A DNA stretch of 64,000 nucleotides from Mycolicibacterium gadium (lineage in GTDB: Bacteria; Actinomycetota; Actinomycetes; Mycobacteriales; Mycobacteriaceae): contig NZ_AP022608.1 in the NCBI RefSeq assembly GCF_010728925.1, positions 3,782,001 to 3,846,000 of the forward strand, written 5' to 3'. The notes below the pieces were generated by a model. The model saw only the letters and a list, made by a program, of their open reading frames with translations. It was not told the origin of the DNA and made no database searches. Below are positions 48,392-60,823 of the stretch, one piece after another. The position numbers and the translations under genes were made by a program. How positions within the stretch are numbered: the stretch's first letter is position 1; every line of letters starts with the position of its first letter.

Positions 48392-49900
48392 TCAGCTGCC
48401 TTGACGTCGAACTATGGGGAACAGAACTGTCTCCCGAATCGACAGTCCCGTCAAAGCCATCAACAATCTATCGATACCCATTCCAGTGCCAGTCGAGGGT
48501 GGCATCGCGTACTCCAGGGCCGCGAGGAAATCCTCGTCCAGCACCATTGCCTCGTCGTCGCCGGCGGCGGCGGCACGCGCTTGCGCTTCGAACCTTTCGC
48601 GTTGGATAACCGGGTCGATGAGTTCGGAGTAGCCGGTCGCCAGCTCGATGCGACGCACGTACAGGTCCCATTTCTCGGTGACTCCGTCAATGCTGCGGTG
48701 CGCGCGCGTCAGCGGCGTCGTCTCGACGGGAAAATCCCTGACGAAAGTGGGCGCCCACAGGGTGTTTCCCACGGTGTGCTCCCACAACTCCTCGACCAAT
48801 TTTCCGTGGCCGTAACCGCGGTCCCGTGGAATCTCGACATCGAGTCGGTCAGCGATGGCCCATAAGTGTTCGGCAGGTGTATCCGGAGTGATCTCTTCAC
48901 CAAGTGCTTCCGAGAGCGACGGATACATTTGTATTGACTGCCATTCGCCGTCGAGATCGTAGACACTGCCATCAGGCAATGGGACCTTTCTGGTCCCGAT
49001 CGCCTCGTCGGCGACCTCCTGAATTATCTCCCTGGTAACGACTGCGGAATCGTCGTACGTGCCGTACGCCTGATATGTCTCGAGCATTGCGAATTCCGGT
49101 GAATGCGTCCAATCCGCGCCTTCGTTTCGGAACACCCGATTCAACTCGAAGACCCGCTCGAATCCGCCGACGAGGCAGCGCTTCAGGAAAAGCTCCGGTG
49201 CGATACGAAGGTAGAGATCCGTATCGAGTGCATTGGAGTGGGTCACGAACGGCCGGGCCGCCGCGCCGCCTGCCAGCGTCTGCAGCATCGGGGTCTCGAC
49301 CTCGAGAAAACCGCGTCGTTCCAGCGCCGATCGCACCGCTCGGACTACGGCGACCCGCTGACGCGCGATGGTGCGGGCCTCCGGGCGCACGATCAAATCC
49401 ACATACCGCTGCCGCACTCGGGACTCTTCGCTCATCTCTTTGTGCGCGACAGGAAGCGGACGCAATGCCTTGGAGACAATTTGCCAAGAATCAGCGAGCA
49501 CGGATAGTTCTCCGCGCCGCGAGCTGATCACCTCGCCGTGAACGAAAACAATGTCGCCGAGGTCGACGTCGGACTTCCACGCATCCAGCAACTCCTGCCC
49601 GACCTTGTCGAGGCTGATCATGACCTGCAGTTGCGTGCCGTCACCCTCCTGCAACGAGGCGAAACACAGCTTCCCGGAATTGCGGGCGAACATGACCCGG
49701 CCCGCGACGCCGACGATGAGGCCGGTCTCGGCGTTGGCCTCCAGGTCGGGGTAGGTCTCGCGGATCTCGGCGAGCGTGTGGGTGCGGTCGACCTCGACCG
49801 GGTACGGCTCGCGCCCTTCGGCCAGCAGACGTTCCCGCTTGCCCTGGCGGATCCGGTACTGCTCAGGGATGTCGGCTTCGGGCGGATCAGGTGAGGTCAC
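48392..49900 (-). CDS. lysS: lysyl-tRNA synthetase (class II)
   Basis: Charges tRNA-Lys. The 502 residues have an OB-fold anticodon-binding domain (about 55-150), then the class II catalytic core with motif 1 ([11 protein letters not shown]), motif 2 ([20 protein letters not shown]) and motif 3 ([13 protein letters not shown]) near the end. No membrane extension is present, so this is not the LysX type. GTG 49900 starts the protein. Codon use changes inside the gene: about the first 118 codons are GC3-rich like the neighbours, while the rest uses many ATA, AGA, TTA, AAA and GGA codons. Confidence 0.95.
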   Translation of the reverse strand: MTSPDPPEADIPEQYRIRQGKRERLLAEGREPYPVEVDRTHTLAEIRETYPDLEANAETGLIVGVAGRVMFARNSGKLCFASLQEGDGTQLQVMISLDKVGQELLDAWKSDVDLGDIVFVHGEVISSRRGELSVLADSWQIVSKALRPLPVAHKEMSEESRVRQRYVDLIVRPEARTIARQRVAVVRAVRSALERRGFLEVETPMLQTLAGGAAARPFVTHSNALDTDLYLRIAPELFLKRCLVGGFERVFELNRVFRNEGADWTHSPEFAMLETYQAYGTYDDSAVVTREIIQEVADEAIGTRKVPLPDGSVYDLDGEWQSIQMYPSLSEALGEEITPDTPAEHLWAIADRLDVEIPRDRGYGHGKLVEELWEHTVGNTLWAPTFVRDFPVETTPLTRAHRSIDGVTEKWDLYVRRIELATGYSELIDPVIQRERFEAQARAAAAGDDEAMVLDEDFLAALEYAMPPSTGTGMGIDRLLMALTGLSIRETVLFPIVRRQGS

Positions 49901-49923
49901 GACTGGCCAGCTTAAATCAACTC

Positions 49924-51159
49924 ATGAGCGCGCCCATCAACGCAGCGGCCGTCGCGGCTTTGGCCCTGGAACCACTGGACTGGCGGTTCAAGGGCCTGCC
50001 TGCGTCGTGGTGGGGTCGCACCCCCGCCGATGTGTGCGCAGCGTCACCTCGTCTGTTTGACGACAACGCCGTCGGCCCGGTCTGCGTGCTGCTCGCGGAC
50101 GCGCTTTCGGAGAACCTCGCCACGATGGCGCAGTGGTGCCGGGAGCGGGGGGTCGAGCTGGCGCCGCACGGGAAGACGCATATGTCACCTCAGCTGTTGG
50201 CACGCCAGTTCGAGGCGGGTGCGTGCGCGGTCACGGCCGCCACCGTCAGCCAGGTCCGGATCTTCCGTGCGTTCGGGGTGCGCGATGTCGTGCTCGCCAA
50301 TGAGTTGGTCGACGCGGCTGCGCTGCGGTGGCTGGCCGCCGAACTCGACGCCGATGCCGACTTCGGCCTGGTGTGCTGGGTCGACTCGGTGCGCGGCGTC
50401 GAGCTGATGACCTCGGCGCTGACGACGGCGGGCGCGGTTCGGCCGGTGGATGTCTGCGTCGAGGTGGGCATGCCGGGCGGACGCACCGGGTGCCGAGACG
50501 CGGACGGCGTCGACGCGGTGGCGCGCGCCGTCGCCGCATCGCCCCGGCTGCGGCTGATCGGCGTGGCCGGCTACGAGGCGGCGCTCGGACATGACGTGGC
50601 ACCCGAGTCCGTGGCGGCGGTCCGTTCGTATCTGGCCGACGTCCGTGCGGCGGTGCTGCGGCTGGCGCCGATCTTCGAAACCGATCGAATCGTCGCGACG
50701 GCGGGCGGCAGCACGTACTTCGACGCGGTCGCCGACGCGCTCACCGAATGGCCCGTGGATATGAGCGTGCGCACTGTCCTGCGCAGCGGGTGCTATCTGA
50801 CGCACGACGACGGCCTGTACCGCCGCACGTCGCCGCTGCGGGACGGGCTGCGACCGGCGTTGCGAGTGTGGTCTCAGGTGATGTCGCGGCCAGAACCGGA
50901 CCTGGCGGTGCTGACGATGGGTCGCCGCGACGTGTCCTTCGACCAGGATCTACCCGTGCCCTACGGTTTGACGACGGCACGCGTGGTCAAACTCAACGAC
51001 CAGCACGCGTACCTGCGCCTCGGCGACGACGACGTGGAGGTCGGCGACTGGGTGGATTTCGGAATCAGCCATCCGTGCACGGTTTTCGACAAATGGCCGA
51101 TGATCCCGGTGCTCGACGAGGGCGGTCGCGTCGTCGACCTGATCCGTACGTTTTTCTAA
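49924..51159 (+). CDS. PLP enzyme of the D-threonine aldolase / D-serine dehydratase family
   Basis: Fold-type III pyridoxal-phosphate enzyme of 411 residues. The PLP lysine is Lys84 in APHGKTHMSPQ, at the start of an alanine-racemase-like barrel. The C-terminal D-serine-dehydratase-like domain carries the metal pair H-P-C in GISHPCTVFDKW. These features fit D-serine dehydratase or D-threonine aldolase activity; the precise amino acid cannot be told. It is divergent from lysS by 23 bases and convergent with coaX, so it is a lone insertion in an otherwise minus-strand housekeeping block. The M. tuberculosis order has no such gene here. Confidence 0.82.
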   Translation: MSAPINAAAVAALALEPLDWRFKGLPASWWGRTPADVCAASPRLFDDNAVGPVCVLLADALSENLATMAQWCRERGVELAPHGKTHMSPQLLARQFEAGACAVTAATVSQVRIFRAFGVRDVVLANELVDAAALRWLAAELDADADFGLVCWVDSVRGVELMTSALTTAGAVRPVDVCVEVGMPGGRTGCRDADGVDAVARAVAASPRLRLIGVAGYEAALGHDVAPESVAAVRSYLADVRAAVLRLAPIFETDRIVATAGGSTYFDAVADALTEWPVDMSVRTVLRSGCYLTHDDGLYRRTSPLRDGLRPALRVWSQVMSRPEPDLAVLTMGRRDVSFDQDLPVPYGLTTARVVKLNDQHAYLRLGDDDVEVGDWVDFGISHPCTVFDKWPMIPVLDEGGRVVDLIRTFF

Positions 51160-51168
51160 AGCGTGCCG

Positions 51169-51984
51169 CTACCGCGCCTGCTTGAGCCGGCCCCGCTGAC
51201 TGTCGCGGTTGCGCTCGAACACCAGCCGCAGTCCGTCGAGGGTCAGGTACTGGTCGTAATGCTCGACGGTGTGCAGATCCGGCAGCACCAGGGGTGCTCC
51301 GTGCCCGGTGGCCACCACGGTGACGTCGTCGCCGCCGAACCCGTCGACGTCGGCGCGGATGCGGTTGACCAGTCCGTCCACCAGGCCCGCGAATCCGAAC
51401 ACCGCGCCGGCCTGCATGCACTCGACCGTGTTCTTGCCGACGACCGACCGTGGCCGGGTCAGCTCGACGCGCCGGAGCGCCGCCGAACGTTCCGCCGCCG
51501 CGTCTGATGACACCTGCACGCCGGGCGCGATGGCGCCGCCGAGGAACTCGCCCTTGGCCGAAACGACGTCCACGCAGATCGAGGAGCCGAAGTCGACGAC
51601 GATCGCCGCGGTGCCGTACTTGTGGAAGGCGGACAGGCAGTTGACGATACGGTCGGCGCCGACCTCCTTCGGGTTGTCCACCAGCAGCGGGACGCCAGTG
51701 CGCACACCGGGCTCGATGAGCACGTGCGGCACCGAGGGCCAGTACTGCTCGAGCATCAGGCGCACCTCGTGCAGGACCGAGGGCACCGTGGACAACCCGG
51801 CAGCGCCGGTTAGCTGCTCGGCGTCATCGCCGATCAGTCCGTCGATTGTCAGCGCCAATTCGTCGGCGGTCACCTCGGATTCGGTGCGTATCCGCCAATG
51901 GTGCACCACTTTTGCGTGATCGCCAGAACCCGACACCAGCCCGACGACGGTGTGGGTGTTGCGAACGTCGATAGCGAGCAGCAC
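51169..51984 (-). CDS. coaX: type III pantothenate kinase
   Basis: Phosphorylates pantothenate in the first step of CoA synthesis. The 271-residue ASKHA-fold protein shows the N-terminal phosphate motif [11 protein letters not shown] (6-16), the catalytic Asp in [30 protein letters not shown], and [21 protein letters not shown]. It is in the same operon as panD and panC, three bases after the panD stop, so aspartate decarboxylase, pantothenate synthetase and a pantothenate kinase are co-expressed. In M. tuberculosis CoaA is the main active kinase and CoaX (Rv3600c) appears inactive, so its contribution is uncertain. Confidence 0.93.
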   Translation of the reverse strand: MLLAIDVRNTHTVVGLVSGSGDHAKVVHHWRIRTESEVTADELALTIDGLIGDDAEQLTGAAGLSTVPSVLHEVRLMLEQYWPSVPHVLIEPGVRTGVPLLVDNPKEVGADRIVNCLSAFHKYGTAAIVVDFGSSICVDVVSAKGEFLGGAIAPGVQVSSDAAAERSAALRRVELTRPRSVVGKNTVECMQAGAVFGFAGLVDGLVNRIRADVDGFGGDDVTVVATGHGAPLVLPDLHTVEHYDQYLTLDGLRLVFERNRDSQRGRLKQAR

Positions 51985-51987
51985 GAG

Positions 51988-52395
51988 TTACCGCGGCGAC
52001 ATCAGCTCGGCCGCGTCGGCCGGCACGTAGGCGGCGTCGTGACCGAGATCGATCTGCTTGTTGTCGGCGTCGACGAAGACCACCCGCGGCTGATAACTGC
52101 GAGCTTCGGCGTCCTCCATCGTGCCGTATGCGATCAGGATCACCAGATCGCCCGGATGCACCAGATGTGCTGCTGCGCCGTTGATCCCGATCACTCCGCT
52201 GCCGCGCTCACCGGTGATCGCATAGGTCACCAGGCGCGCTCCGTTGTCGATGTCCACGATCGTCACCTGCTCGCCTTCGAGCAGGTCGGCGGCATCCATC
52301 AGGTCGGCGTCGATGGTGACCGAGCCGACGTAGTGCAGATCGGCTTGAGTAACCGTCGCCCGGTGGATCTTGGATTTCAGCATTGTCCGTAACAT
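51988..52395 (-). CDS. panD: aspartate 1-decarboxylase
   Basis: Makes beta-alanine from L-aspartate for pantothenate. From ATG 52395 it has 135 residues. The self-cleavage site is Gly24-Ser25 (HYVGSVT), which yields the pyruvoyl group; Lys9 and Tyr58-region residues of the active site are conserved, and [19 protein letters not shown] is present. GGAGG five bases before this ATG and exact agreement of cleavage-site numbering with M. tuberculosis PanD decide the start. TTG 52398 is the only longer option. The ATG shares one base with the panC stop (TGATG). Confidence 0.96.
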   Translation of the reverse strand: MLRTMLKSKIHRATVTQADLHYVGSVTIDADLMDAADLLEGEQVTIVDIDNGARLVTYAITGERGSGVIGINGAAAHLVHPGDLVILIAYGTMEDAEARSYQPRVVFVDADNKQIDLGHDAAYVPADAAELMSPR

Positions 52396-53327
52396 CAATT
52401 CCTCCAGGGTAATTCGTGCTCGTCGTACTCGACATCACCGGGGCCGGACGGCAGTCCGATGTCGATGGCGATGTTGTCCAGAAGTCGGGTTCGTCCGAGC
52501 CGGCCGGCGACCAGCATGCGTGCCATACCCACCGAGGGTGCGGGTCCCAGCATCGGGTCGCGCACCTCCAGGTAGTCCAGGTCGATGGCCGGCACCTCGT
52601 CGAGGACGGCGCGGGCCGCGTCCAGTGCGGTCGTCGCCCCCTCGCCTGCCGCATACATGCCCGCGAGCAGCGCTGCCGAAAGTGCCCCCGCCTGTTCGCG
52701 TTCGACGTCGTCGAGGTAGCGGTTGCGTGACGACATCGCCAGACCGTCGGGTTCGCGAACGATCGGTACACCGACGATTTGTGTGCCGACGTCCAGGTCC
52801 AGCACCATCTGCCGGATCAGCGTCAGCTGTTGGTAGTCCTTCTCGCCGAAGAAGGCGCGGTCCGGGTGGACGATGTTGAGAAGCTTGAGTACGACGGTTA
52901 GCACGCCGGCGAAATGTGTTGGGCGCGCTGCACCTTCGAGTTCGGCGCCGAGCGGGCCGGGGTGAACGGTGGTGCGCATGCCGTCGGGATACATGTCCGT
53001 CGCCGTCGGCGTGAAGACGATGTCGACGCGTTCGTCGCGCAGCGCGGCGAGGTCGGTTTCGACTGTGCGCGGGTACGCGTCGAGGTCCTCATTCGCGCCG
53101 AACTGCAACGGGTTCACGAAGATCGACACCACCACGACCGCACCCTGGACTCGTTTCGCCGAACGGATCAGCGTGAGGTGGCCCTCGTGCAGCGCGCCCA
53201 TCGTCGGAACCAGCATGATCCGGCGGCCGGTCGCCCGAAGCGCCCTGGTGACGTCGGAGACGTCCCGCGGCGATGAGTAGATGTTGAGTTCGCCCGTGCT
53301 GAATTGGGGCTTTCCGGTGGTGATCAT
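52395..53327 (-). CDS. panC: pantothenate synthetase (pantoate-beta-alanine ligase)
   Basis: Joins pantoate and beta-alanine with ATP. The 310 residues contain the HIGH-like motif [12 protein letters not shown] (about 43-54), [36 protein letters not shown] with the KMSKS-like region, and a short C-terminal domain. It overlaps both neighbours (ATGA with the upstream oxidoreductase-like gene; stop overlapping panD). ATG 53327 is well placed. The enzyme corresponds to Rv3602c. Confidence 0.96.
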   Translation of the reverse strand: MITTGKPQFSTGELNIYSSPRDVSDVTRALRATGRRIMLVPTMGALHEGHLTLIRSAKRVQGAVVVVSIFVNPLQFGANEDLDAYPRTVETDLAALRDERVDIVFTPTATDMYPDGMRTTVHPGPLGAELEGAARPTHFAGVLTVVLKLLNIVHPDRAFFGEKDYQQLTLIRQMVLDLDVGTQIVGVPIVREPDGLAMSSRNRYLDDVEREQAGALSAALLAGMYAAGEGATTALDAARAVLDEVPAIDLDYLEVRDPMLGPAPSVGMARMLVAGRLGRTRLLDNIAIDIGLPSGPGDVEYDEHELPWRN

Positions 53328-54253
53328 CGGACATCTCCAAGCACTGCGAACACCTCGTCGGGGGCATGAGCACGCTGCGCGGTACGCAGGGAGTTGGCCC
53401 GATATGCCTGTGCGAGTTGAGGATCCACTTCTGTCAGCGCCTCCAGATGACGGGCGACCGCTTGGGCGTCACCGCGCGCCACCGGACCGGTCAGGGCGCC
53501 CTGGCCGCGCACCAACGCGTTCTCGAGCGAGGCCCGCGCCAGCGGACCGACGACCCGCTCGGCGATGCCGCCGGGTGCCTCGCCGACGATCTCCTGCCCG
53601 AGAAGTTCCTGGCCCCACAGCGCGGAGCGCAGCGCCTCGACCGCGTCGAGCGCCACGGTGACGAGGTGGTTGCTCACATGCGCCAGCGCTGCGTGGTACA
53701 GCGTCCGGGCGTCTTCACGGATGCGGAACGGTTCGCCGCCGATCTCCAGCACCAGCGACTGGGCGATCGCGTAGCCGATCTCGTCGGCGGCGGTGACCCC
53801 GAAGCAGGCCTCGGACAGGCGTGCGATGTCCTCGTCGCCTCCGGTGAACGTCATGGCCGGGTGAATGGCCAGCGGGATGCAGTCCTGTGCGGTCAGCGGC
53901 GCCAGCACGCCGATGCCGTTGGCCCCCGACGTGTGCGCGACGATCGTGCCCGGACGTACCGCTCCCGTCGCGGCGAGCCCGGAGATCAGTCCCGGCAGTG
54001 CCGCGTCGGGCACCGCCAGCAGCAGAAGCTCGGCTCGGCCGGCGACCTCATCGACAGGCAGCACTGCGGTGTCGGGCAGGCGACGCTGCGCGCGCTCGCG
54101 TGACGCGTGCGATATGGCGCTGCACGCGACGACGACATGCTCGGCCCGTTCCAAGGCGACGCCGAGCGCGGTACCCACTCGACCAGCGGAAATGACGCCG
54201 ATCGTGAGCCGCGCAGGGCGGAATCCGTCAGAGGGGGTCCCCATGAAGTCCAT
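53324..54253 (-). CDS. Rossmann-like oxidoreductase (DUF2520 / Rv3603c-like)
   Basis: A 309-residue protein with an N-terminal NAD(P)-binding Rossmann unit ([19 protein letters not shown]) and middle segments [19 protein letters not shown] and [10 protein letters not shown]. The C-terminal helical domain is of the 6-phosphogluconate/ketopantoate-reductase-like kind ([23 protein letters not shown]). It overlaps panC by four bases and so belongs to the pantothenate operon. That makes ketopantoate reduction (the PanE reaction) a natural hypothesis, but no activity is established. ATG 54253 with GCGAGG upstream is the best start; ATG 54244 is close by. The much longer open frame upstream is antisense or off-frame to the next gene. 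Confidence 0.82.
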   Translation of the reverse strand: MDFMGTPSDGFRPARLTIGVISAGRVGTALGVALERAEHVVVACSAISHASRERAQRRLPDTAVLPVDEVAGRAELLLLAVPDAALPGLISGLAATGAVRPGTIVAHTSGANGIGVLAPLTAQDCIPLAIHPAMTFTGGDEDIARLSEACFGVTAADEIGYAIAQSLVLEIGGEPFRIREDARTLYHAALAHVSNHLVTVALDAVEALRSALWGQELLGQEIVGEAPGGIAERVVGPLARASLENALVRGQGALTGPVARGDAQAVARHLEALTEVDPQLAQAYRANSLRTAQRAHAPDEVFAVLGDVR

Positions 54254-54332
54254 GAAGTCGACCTCGCTGAATGTCGAGAGTTCTTCGTTCCGGTCCTGCC
54301 ATGCGGGTACCGGACGGTCAAGAAAGCCTAAC

Positions 54333-55619
54333 TCACTCGTCGCGGCGCCGGCGACGGCCGCCCCCGGACGGGGTCGCTTGCAACCGCGCGAGCAGGTCGG
54401 CCACCGACTGGCCGCCGGTCGCTTCATCGTCGGAACTGCGATGACGCCGCGAGGTGGGTGGTTCGGGCTCGGCCTGCGGCGGCGGCTCAGAGGATTCGGT
54501 GGCCAGGGCCGGCGACGGCGCGGGCCTGCCGGGGTCGACGGACTCCGGGGGAGCCGAATGCTTGCCGCGCCGCGGCGGCTCGGGCGGCGGCGTCGACATT
54601 GCGGGCTGCGGATGCGCAGCGTCGGCTGCGGGTGCGCGCCGTCGGCCGACGTACTCGCCGGGGGCGGCGCTATCGGCGGGCCCCTGCTCGGTCGGGGGCG
54701 GCGGCGCGGTCGGCGGCGGGGGCGCTTGTGGCGGTATCGGCGACACCCAGTTGCTGCCCGGCGTCCCTGGCGGACTCCACCGTCCCTCGGCAGGCGCGGG
54801 CCGCCATTCGGATACGGGCGCGGGTTCGGGGACCGGCGGCGGTGGTGGCGGTGCCTGCGCAGGCTCTGGCGGCTTCGGGGGCTCCTGGGCTGTCGGCCAC
54901 GTGAATTGGGTGGTGCGTTCGTTGTCCGTGGGCGGCGGTACCGGCGACGCCGGCGCGTGCCTGCGGTGCGCTCCGCCCGAACTCGCGGGCGGCATCCACT
55001 CGTCCTGGGGCGGATGCGGTTCCTCCGGCACGTCGATGATCGGGCTCTCATCGGTGTGGTAGTCGGCGTCGTCGCGATCCTCGGTGTCGATGCGGCTGGC
55101 TGTGACCCGGCCCGCGGTCTCGGGGGTTGGCGACCACTCGAAGGACCCGGCGGTGGATCGGTCGTGTTCGAGCGCGGGCCGATGCGACAGGTCGGCGTCG
55201 AACAGGATCTCGAGGTTGGCGCGCAGCGCGGCCAGCTCGGCCCGGAGGCCCGCCACCTCGTCGGCGGCCTGCGCGCGAATTTCGGAGACCAGCTCACGGC
55301 GCAGTTGCGTCTCCACCGACAGCTCGTACTCCCGGCGTGCGGAGATCTCACGATCGAGTTGCAAGTCGTAGACGAGCTTGAGGTCACGGACCTTTGCCTG
55401 GTCGATATCGCTCTGTCTGCGGTAGATGACCGATACGAAGGCCGCCACCACCGCGGCCCAGAGCGCCAGAATGACCGCGAGTTTCAGCAACTCCACCCGA
55501 TCGGTGAAGACGAGGGCCGAACTGGACCCGATGGCGAGCACCAGCAACACCGTCAGCAGCACCCAACCCGGTCGGCGCGCGCTGCGCCGAGGCCTGGCGC
55601 TGCGTGCCGGTTCGGTCAT
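54333..55619 (-). CDS. membrane protein with coiled coil and proline-rich tail (Rv3604c-like)
   Basis: A 428-residue protein. The N-terminus is Arg-rich and is followed by two transmembrane helices (about 19-37 and 46-66). A predicted cytosolic coiled coil (about 75-140: QLDREISARREYELSVETQL) comes next, and then a long low-complexity region (about 160-420) of Pro/Ala/Glu with charged patches, ending in GGGRRRRRDE. It matches M. tuberculosis Rv3604c. The proline-rich tail gives long spurious open frames on both strands. Function unknown; the topology suggests a scaffold near the divisome or envelope, but this is conjecture. Confidence 0.78.
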   Translation of the reverse strand: MTEPARSARPRRSARRPGWVLLTVLLVLAIGSSSALVFTDRVELLKLAVILALWAAVVAAFVSVIYRRQSDIDQAKVRDLKLVYDLQLDREISARREYELSVETQLRRELVSEIRAQAADEVAGLRAELAALRANLEILFDADLSHRPALEHDRSTAGSFEWSPTPETAGRVTASRIDTEDRDDADYHTDESPIIDVPEEPHPPQDEWMPPASSGGAHRRHAPASPVPPPTDNERTTQFTWPTAQEPPKPPEPAQAPPPPPPVPEPAPVSEWRPAPAEGRWSPPGTPGSNWVSPIPPQAPPPPTAPPPPTEQGPADSAAPGEYVGRRRAPAADAAHPQPAMSTPPPEPPRRGKHSAPPESVDPGRPAPSPALATESSEPPPQAEPEPPTSRRHRSSDDEATGGQSVADLLARLQATPSGGGRRRRRDE

Positions 55620-55694
55620 GGGGCGACTGTACCGCCACAGGTCACTCAGCGTGTCGACCTCTCCGGCGATTCGGCTGGTACGCCTCGAAACCGG

Positions 55695-56171
55695 TTACTC
55701 CGTTGCGCCGTCAGGGTTGTCGGGCGGTTCCGGCGGAGACTTGCAGCAATGCTGCAACCACAGCGCGGCAGCCACCAGCGCGAGGGCACACACAGCGGCG
55801 ACCACCGCGCCCGCGGTGTCCTCGCCCGCGACTCGCAAAGTCGAGCGCCTCGGCAACAGGTACGCGAGCACGCCCAGCCACCAGCCGAGCACCACCGCGC
55901 CAACCCAAGCCGAGGCCTTGGCGATGGACACGGTTCGGGCGACCGCAAGGGGATGCAACCAGCCGGGACCGTCTCCGATGTGCCCCTCGTTGATCTTGGC
56001 CCTCACATGCCAGGCCCAGCCCGCCTCCGCGACCGCAACCAGCAGCAACGACACCCCGGACAGCAAGGTGATGGGCGGAAAGAACCGGTACAGCAGGAGC
56101 ACGAGCAGATAGGCCGCCACCGCAGCAATCACAGTCGCGGCGGTGAGGTCGCGCTTGCGGGTGGGACCCAT
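55695..56171 (-). CDS. DUF3180 membrane protein (Rv3605c-like)
   Basis: A 158-residue integral-membrane protein with four hydrophobic segments (about 10-27, 34-50, 82-103 and 117-140) and a short polar tail. It overlaps the end of folK by a single shared base (TGATG), so it is translated with the folate genes. DUF3180 proteins are found next to folK across actinobacteria. No catalytic motif is visible and no function is known; a link to folate genes is supported only by the conserved arrangement. Confidence 0.82.
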   Translation of the reverse strand: MGPTRKRDLTAATVIAAVAAYLLVLLLYRFFPPITLLSGVSLLLVAVAEAGWAWHVRAKINEGHIGDGPGWLHPLAVARTVSIAKASAWVGAVVLGWWLGVLAYLLPRRSTLRVAGEDTAGAVVAAVCALALVAAALWLQHCCKSPPEPPDNPDGATE

Positions 56172-56683
56172 CAGCTCAGCGTCGAGTCGGTCAACCGCAC
56201 CCCGTCGCGGTCGGCCGGGTCGAGTTCGGTGATCAGTTTCTCGACCGACCGCCGCTCACCCGCAACGGTCAGGACGGCTGCGGGATCGACGGCGAGCCAC
56301 GGTACGAGCACAAACGCTCGCTCGTGCGCCAGCGGGTGCGGCAACGTCAGCTCGTCATCCGCCGACGTGATCTCGCGACCGCCGTCGCTGCACATGACAA
56401 GGTCGACGTCGAGAGTGCGGGGGCCCCAACGTTCGTCGCGGACGCGGTCGGCGGCGCGTTCGAATTCCTGCGCGCGACGCAGCCACCCGCGGGCATCCAA
56501 GCCGGGGTCGTCCGCGATCACCACCGCGTTGAGGAACGCGCCCTGCTCGACGCCGCCCCACGGATCGGTCTCGTACACCGGTGACACCGCGCGCACCGCG
56601 CCGCCGAGGCCGTCGACCACCGACTGCAGTCGCGCGAGCCTGTCACCCAGGTTCGACCCGATGGACAACACGATTGAGGTCAT
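56171..56683 (-). CDS. folK: HPPK, 6-hydroxymethyl-dihydropterin pyrophosphokinase
   Basis: Transfers pyrophosphate from ATP to 6-hydroxymethyl-dihydropterin. The 170 residues show the N-terminal [14 protein letters not shown], the catalytic loop region [12 protein letters not shown] and the HPPK signature [13 protein letters not shown] with the magnesium-binding Asp pair, then [16 protein letters not shown] 56683 overlaps the folB stop (ATGA) and decides the start; the longer open frame is folB in another frame. It is the last folate gene in the folE-folP-folB-folK operon. Confidence 0.95.
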   Translation of the reverse strand: MTSIVLSIGSNLGDRLARLQSVVDGLGGAVRAVSPVYETDPWGGVEQGAFLNAVVIADDPGLDARGWLRRAQEFERAADRVRDERWGPRTLDVDLVMCSDGGREITSADDELTLPHPLAHERAFVLVPWLAVDPAAVLTVAGERRSVEKLITELDPADRDGVRLTDSTLS

Positions 56684-57060
56684 GGGTTGCCCCGTCCGCT
56701 GCGCCGCGACCGCCGCGCCACCACCGCCACATCGGCGAAGTTCAGCGGGATCGGTGCGGCCGGCTTGTGCACGACCACCTCGACGGCATGCACCCGTTCG
56801 TCGGACATCACGCCATCGGCGATCTCCCCGGCAACCGTCTCGATCAGGTTGCGCGGCGGCCCGGCGACGATGTCGGCGGCGCGCCGCGCCAGCTCCCCGT
56901 AGTCGAGGGTGTCGGCAAGATCGTCGCTCGCCGCCGCGGCGGCGAGGTCCACCCAAACGGTGACGTCGACGACGAAGTCCTGGCCGTCGCGGCGCTCGTG
57001 CTCGAACACTCCGTGGTGACCACGAACGGTCAACCCGCGCAGCTCGATTCGATCAGCCAC
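56680..57060 (-). CDS. folB: dihydroneopterin aldolase
   Basis: Converts dihydroneopterin to 6-hydroxymethyl-dihydropterin. From GTG 57060 it has 126 residues: [19 protein letters not shown] with the tunnel-fold substrate site, [22 protein letters not shown] with the conserved Glu, and [11 protein letters not shown] with the catalytic Lys. The GTG overlaps the folP stop by eight bases. Alternative upstream starts lie inside folP and lack similarity. Confidence 0.95.
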   Translation of the reverse strand: MADRIELRGLTVRGHHGVFEHERRDGQDFVVDVTVWVDLAAAAASDDLADTLDYGELARRAADIVAGPPRNLIETVAGEIADGVMSDERVHAVEVVVHKPAAPIPLNFADVAVVARRSRRSGRGNP

Positions 57061-57868
57061 GCCAGGCCTCCAGCACCTTGACCGCGTCGACGGACGCCCG
57101 CACGTCGTGCACCCGTACCCCCCATGCGCCGTACAGGCCGGCGAGCGCGGAGATGACAGCCGTCGCCGTTTCCCTGCCGTCGGGTGGGCGCGGCGCACCG
57201 TCGGAACCGGCGAGCAACGAGCCGAGGAAGCGCTTGCGGGATGCGCCGACCAGCACGGGCACCCCGGTTCCGACGAACTCGGGCAGCGCTCGAAGCAGCG
57301 CCCAATTGTGTTCTGCGGTCTTGGCGAAGCCGAGTCCGGGATCGATGATCACGTTCCCGGGATCCACCCCCGCGGCCACCGCGGCGTCGACACTGGCCAT
57401 CAGTTCGTCACGAACCTCGGCGACGACATCGCCGTAGGCGGGCACGTCATGCGGTCGGGCAGATCCGACCGAGCGCCAATGCATCAGCACCCACGGAACT
57501 TTCGCGTCGGCCAGCAGCGGGGCCATGCCCGGGTCGGCCCGGCCGCCGGACACGTCGTTGACGATCTGCGCGCCGTTCTCCAGCGCGGCCTGCGCCACCG
57601 CTGCGTGCATGGTGTCGATACTGACGGTAAGGCCTTGTCCGGCAAGCTCTTTGATTACTGGCACCACGCGTGCCGTTTCGACCTCCGAATCGATGCGGGT
57701 AGCCCCCGGGCGCGTCGACTCACCACCGACGTCGACGATCGCTGCACCGTCGGCCGCCAGCGCCAGACCGTGGGCGACGGCCCGGTCCCGGTCGAGGAAC
57801 AACCCGCCATCGGAGAAGGAGTCGTCGGTGACGTTCACGACCCCCATGACCCGCACCGGTGGATTCAC
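57053..57868 (-). CDS. folP: dihydropteroate synthase
   Basis: Condenses 6-hydroxymethyl-dihydropterin pyrophosphate with p-aminobenzoate; the target of sulfonamides and of dapsone. The 271 residues show [15 protein letters not shown] (8-22), the flexible loop [11 protein letters not shown] (about 46-56) with wild-type Ser/Thr-Arg-Pro residues at resistance-linked positions, [28 protein letters not shown] and [10 protein letters not shown]. It corresponds to FolP1 (Rv3608c), the functional paralogue. The start is GTG 57868, overlapping the folE stop. Confidence 0.96.
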   Translation of the reverse strand: MNPPVRVMGVVNVTDDSFSDGGLFLDRDRAVAHGLALAADGAAIVDVGGESTRPGATRIDSEVETARVVPVIKELAGQGLTVSIDTMHAAVAQAALENGAQIVNDVSGGRADPGMAPLLADAKVPWVLMHWRSVGSARPHDVPAYGDVVAEVRDELMASVDAAVAAGVDPGNVIIDPGLGFAKTAEHNWALLRALPEFVGTGVPVLVGASRKRFLGSLLAGSDGAPRPPDGRETATAVISALAGLYGAWGVRVHDVRASVDAVKVLEAWRG

Positions 57869-58473
57869 TTCCGCAGGATGAGATCCAGTGCTTCGGACCT
57901 GGATGCGCTGTCGGTCTTGAACTGTCCGCGCACCGCCGACGTGGTGGTGATGGCGCCGGGCTTACGGACGCCGCGCATCGCCATGCAGAGGTGTTCGGCC
58001 TCGACGACGACAATGGCTCCGCGCGGGTTCAGCTTGCGCATCAGCGCGTCGGCGATCTGCGCGGTCAACCGTTCCTGCACCTGCGGCCGCTTGGCGTAAA
58101 GGTCAACCAGCCGTGCGATTTTCGACAGCCCGGTGACCCGGCCGTCCTCACCGGGAATGTATCCCACGTGGGCCACGCCGTGAAACGACACCAGATGGTG
58201 CTCGCACGTCGAGTACATCGGTATCTGTTTGACGAGCACCATTTCGTCGTGCTGTTCGTCAAAGGTGGTGTCCAGCACCGTGTCCGGGTCGGTGTACAGA
58301 CCGGCGAACAACTCCTTGTAGGCGCGCGCCACCCGGGCCGGGGTGTCTTCGAGACCGTGGCGGTCAGGATCCTCGCCCACCGCGATCAGCAACTCCCGGA
58401 CGGCCGCCTCGGCGCGCGGTTGGTCGAATTCAACTGGTTTGAATTTGACAGAGTTGTTCTGGGACTGCGTCAT
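57865..58473 (-). CDS. folE: GTP cyclohydrolase I
   Basis: First step of folate synthesis, turning GTP into dihydroneopterin triphosphate. The 202 residues contain [13 protein letters not shown], the zinc-site region [22 protein letters not shown] with Cys and two His, [20 protein letters not shown] and a later zinc Cys ([10 protein letters not shown]). A strong AGGAGG precedes ATG 58473. It heads the folE-folP-folB-folK operon, with each junction overlapping, and lies 34 bases after ftsH. Confidence 0.96.
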   Translation of the reverse strand: MTQSQNNSVKFKPVEFDQPRAEAAVRELLIAVGEDPDRHGLEDTPARVARAYKELFAGLYTDPDTVLDTTFDEQHDEMVLVKQIPMYSTCEHHLVSFHGVAHVGYIPGEDGRVTGLSKIARLVDLYAKRPQVQERLTAQIADALMRKLNPRGAIVVVEAEHLCMAMRGVRKPGAITTTSAVRGQFKTDSASRSEALDLILRK

Positions 58474-58507
58474 TGAAGCCTCCTATGAACCCGTGGGGCG
58501 CTCAGCC

Positions 58508-60823
<2,316 letters not shown>

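Noticed and set aside
53324-55387. Long form (687 residues) of the Rossmann protein
   Set aside because: The added N-terminus overlaps the Rv3604c-like gene in another frame and is Arg/Pro low complexity. The Rossmann motif starts shortly after ATG 54253.
53865-56963. A 1032-residue open frame on the plus strand
   Set aside because: It is antisense to several recognised minus-strand genes (the Rv3603c- and Rv3604c-like genes, the DUF3180 gene, folK and folB). Its translation is low-complexity Arg/Ala/Pro with no domain; long spurious frames are expected opposite GC-rich codons.
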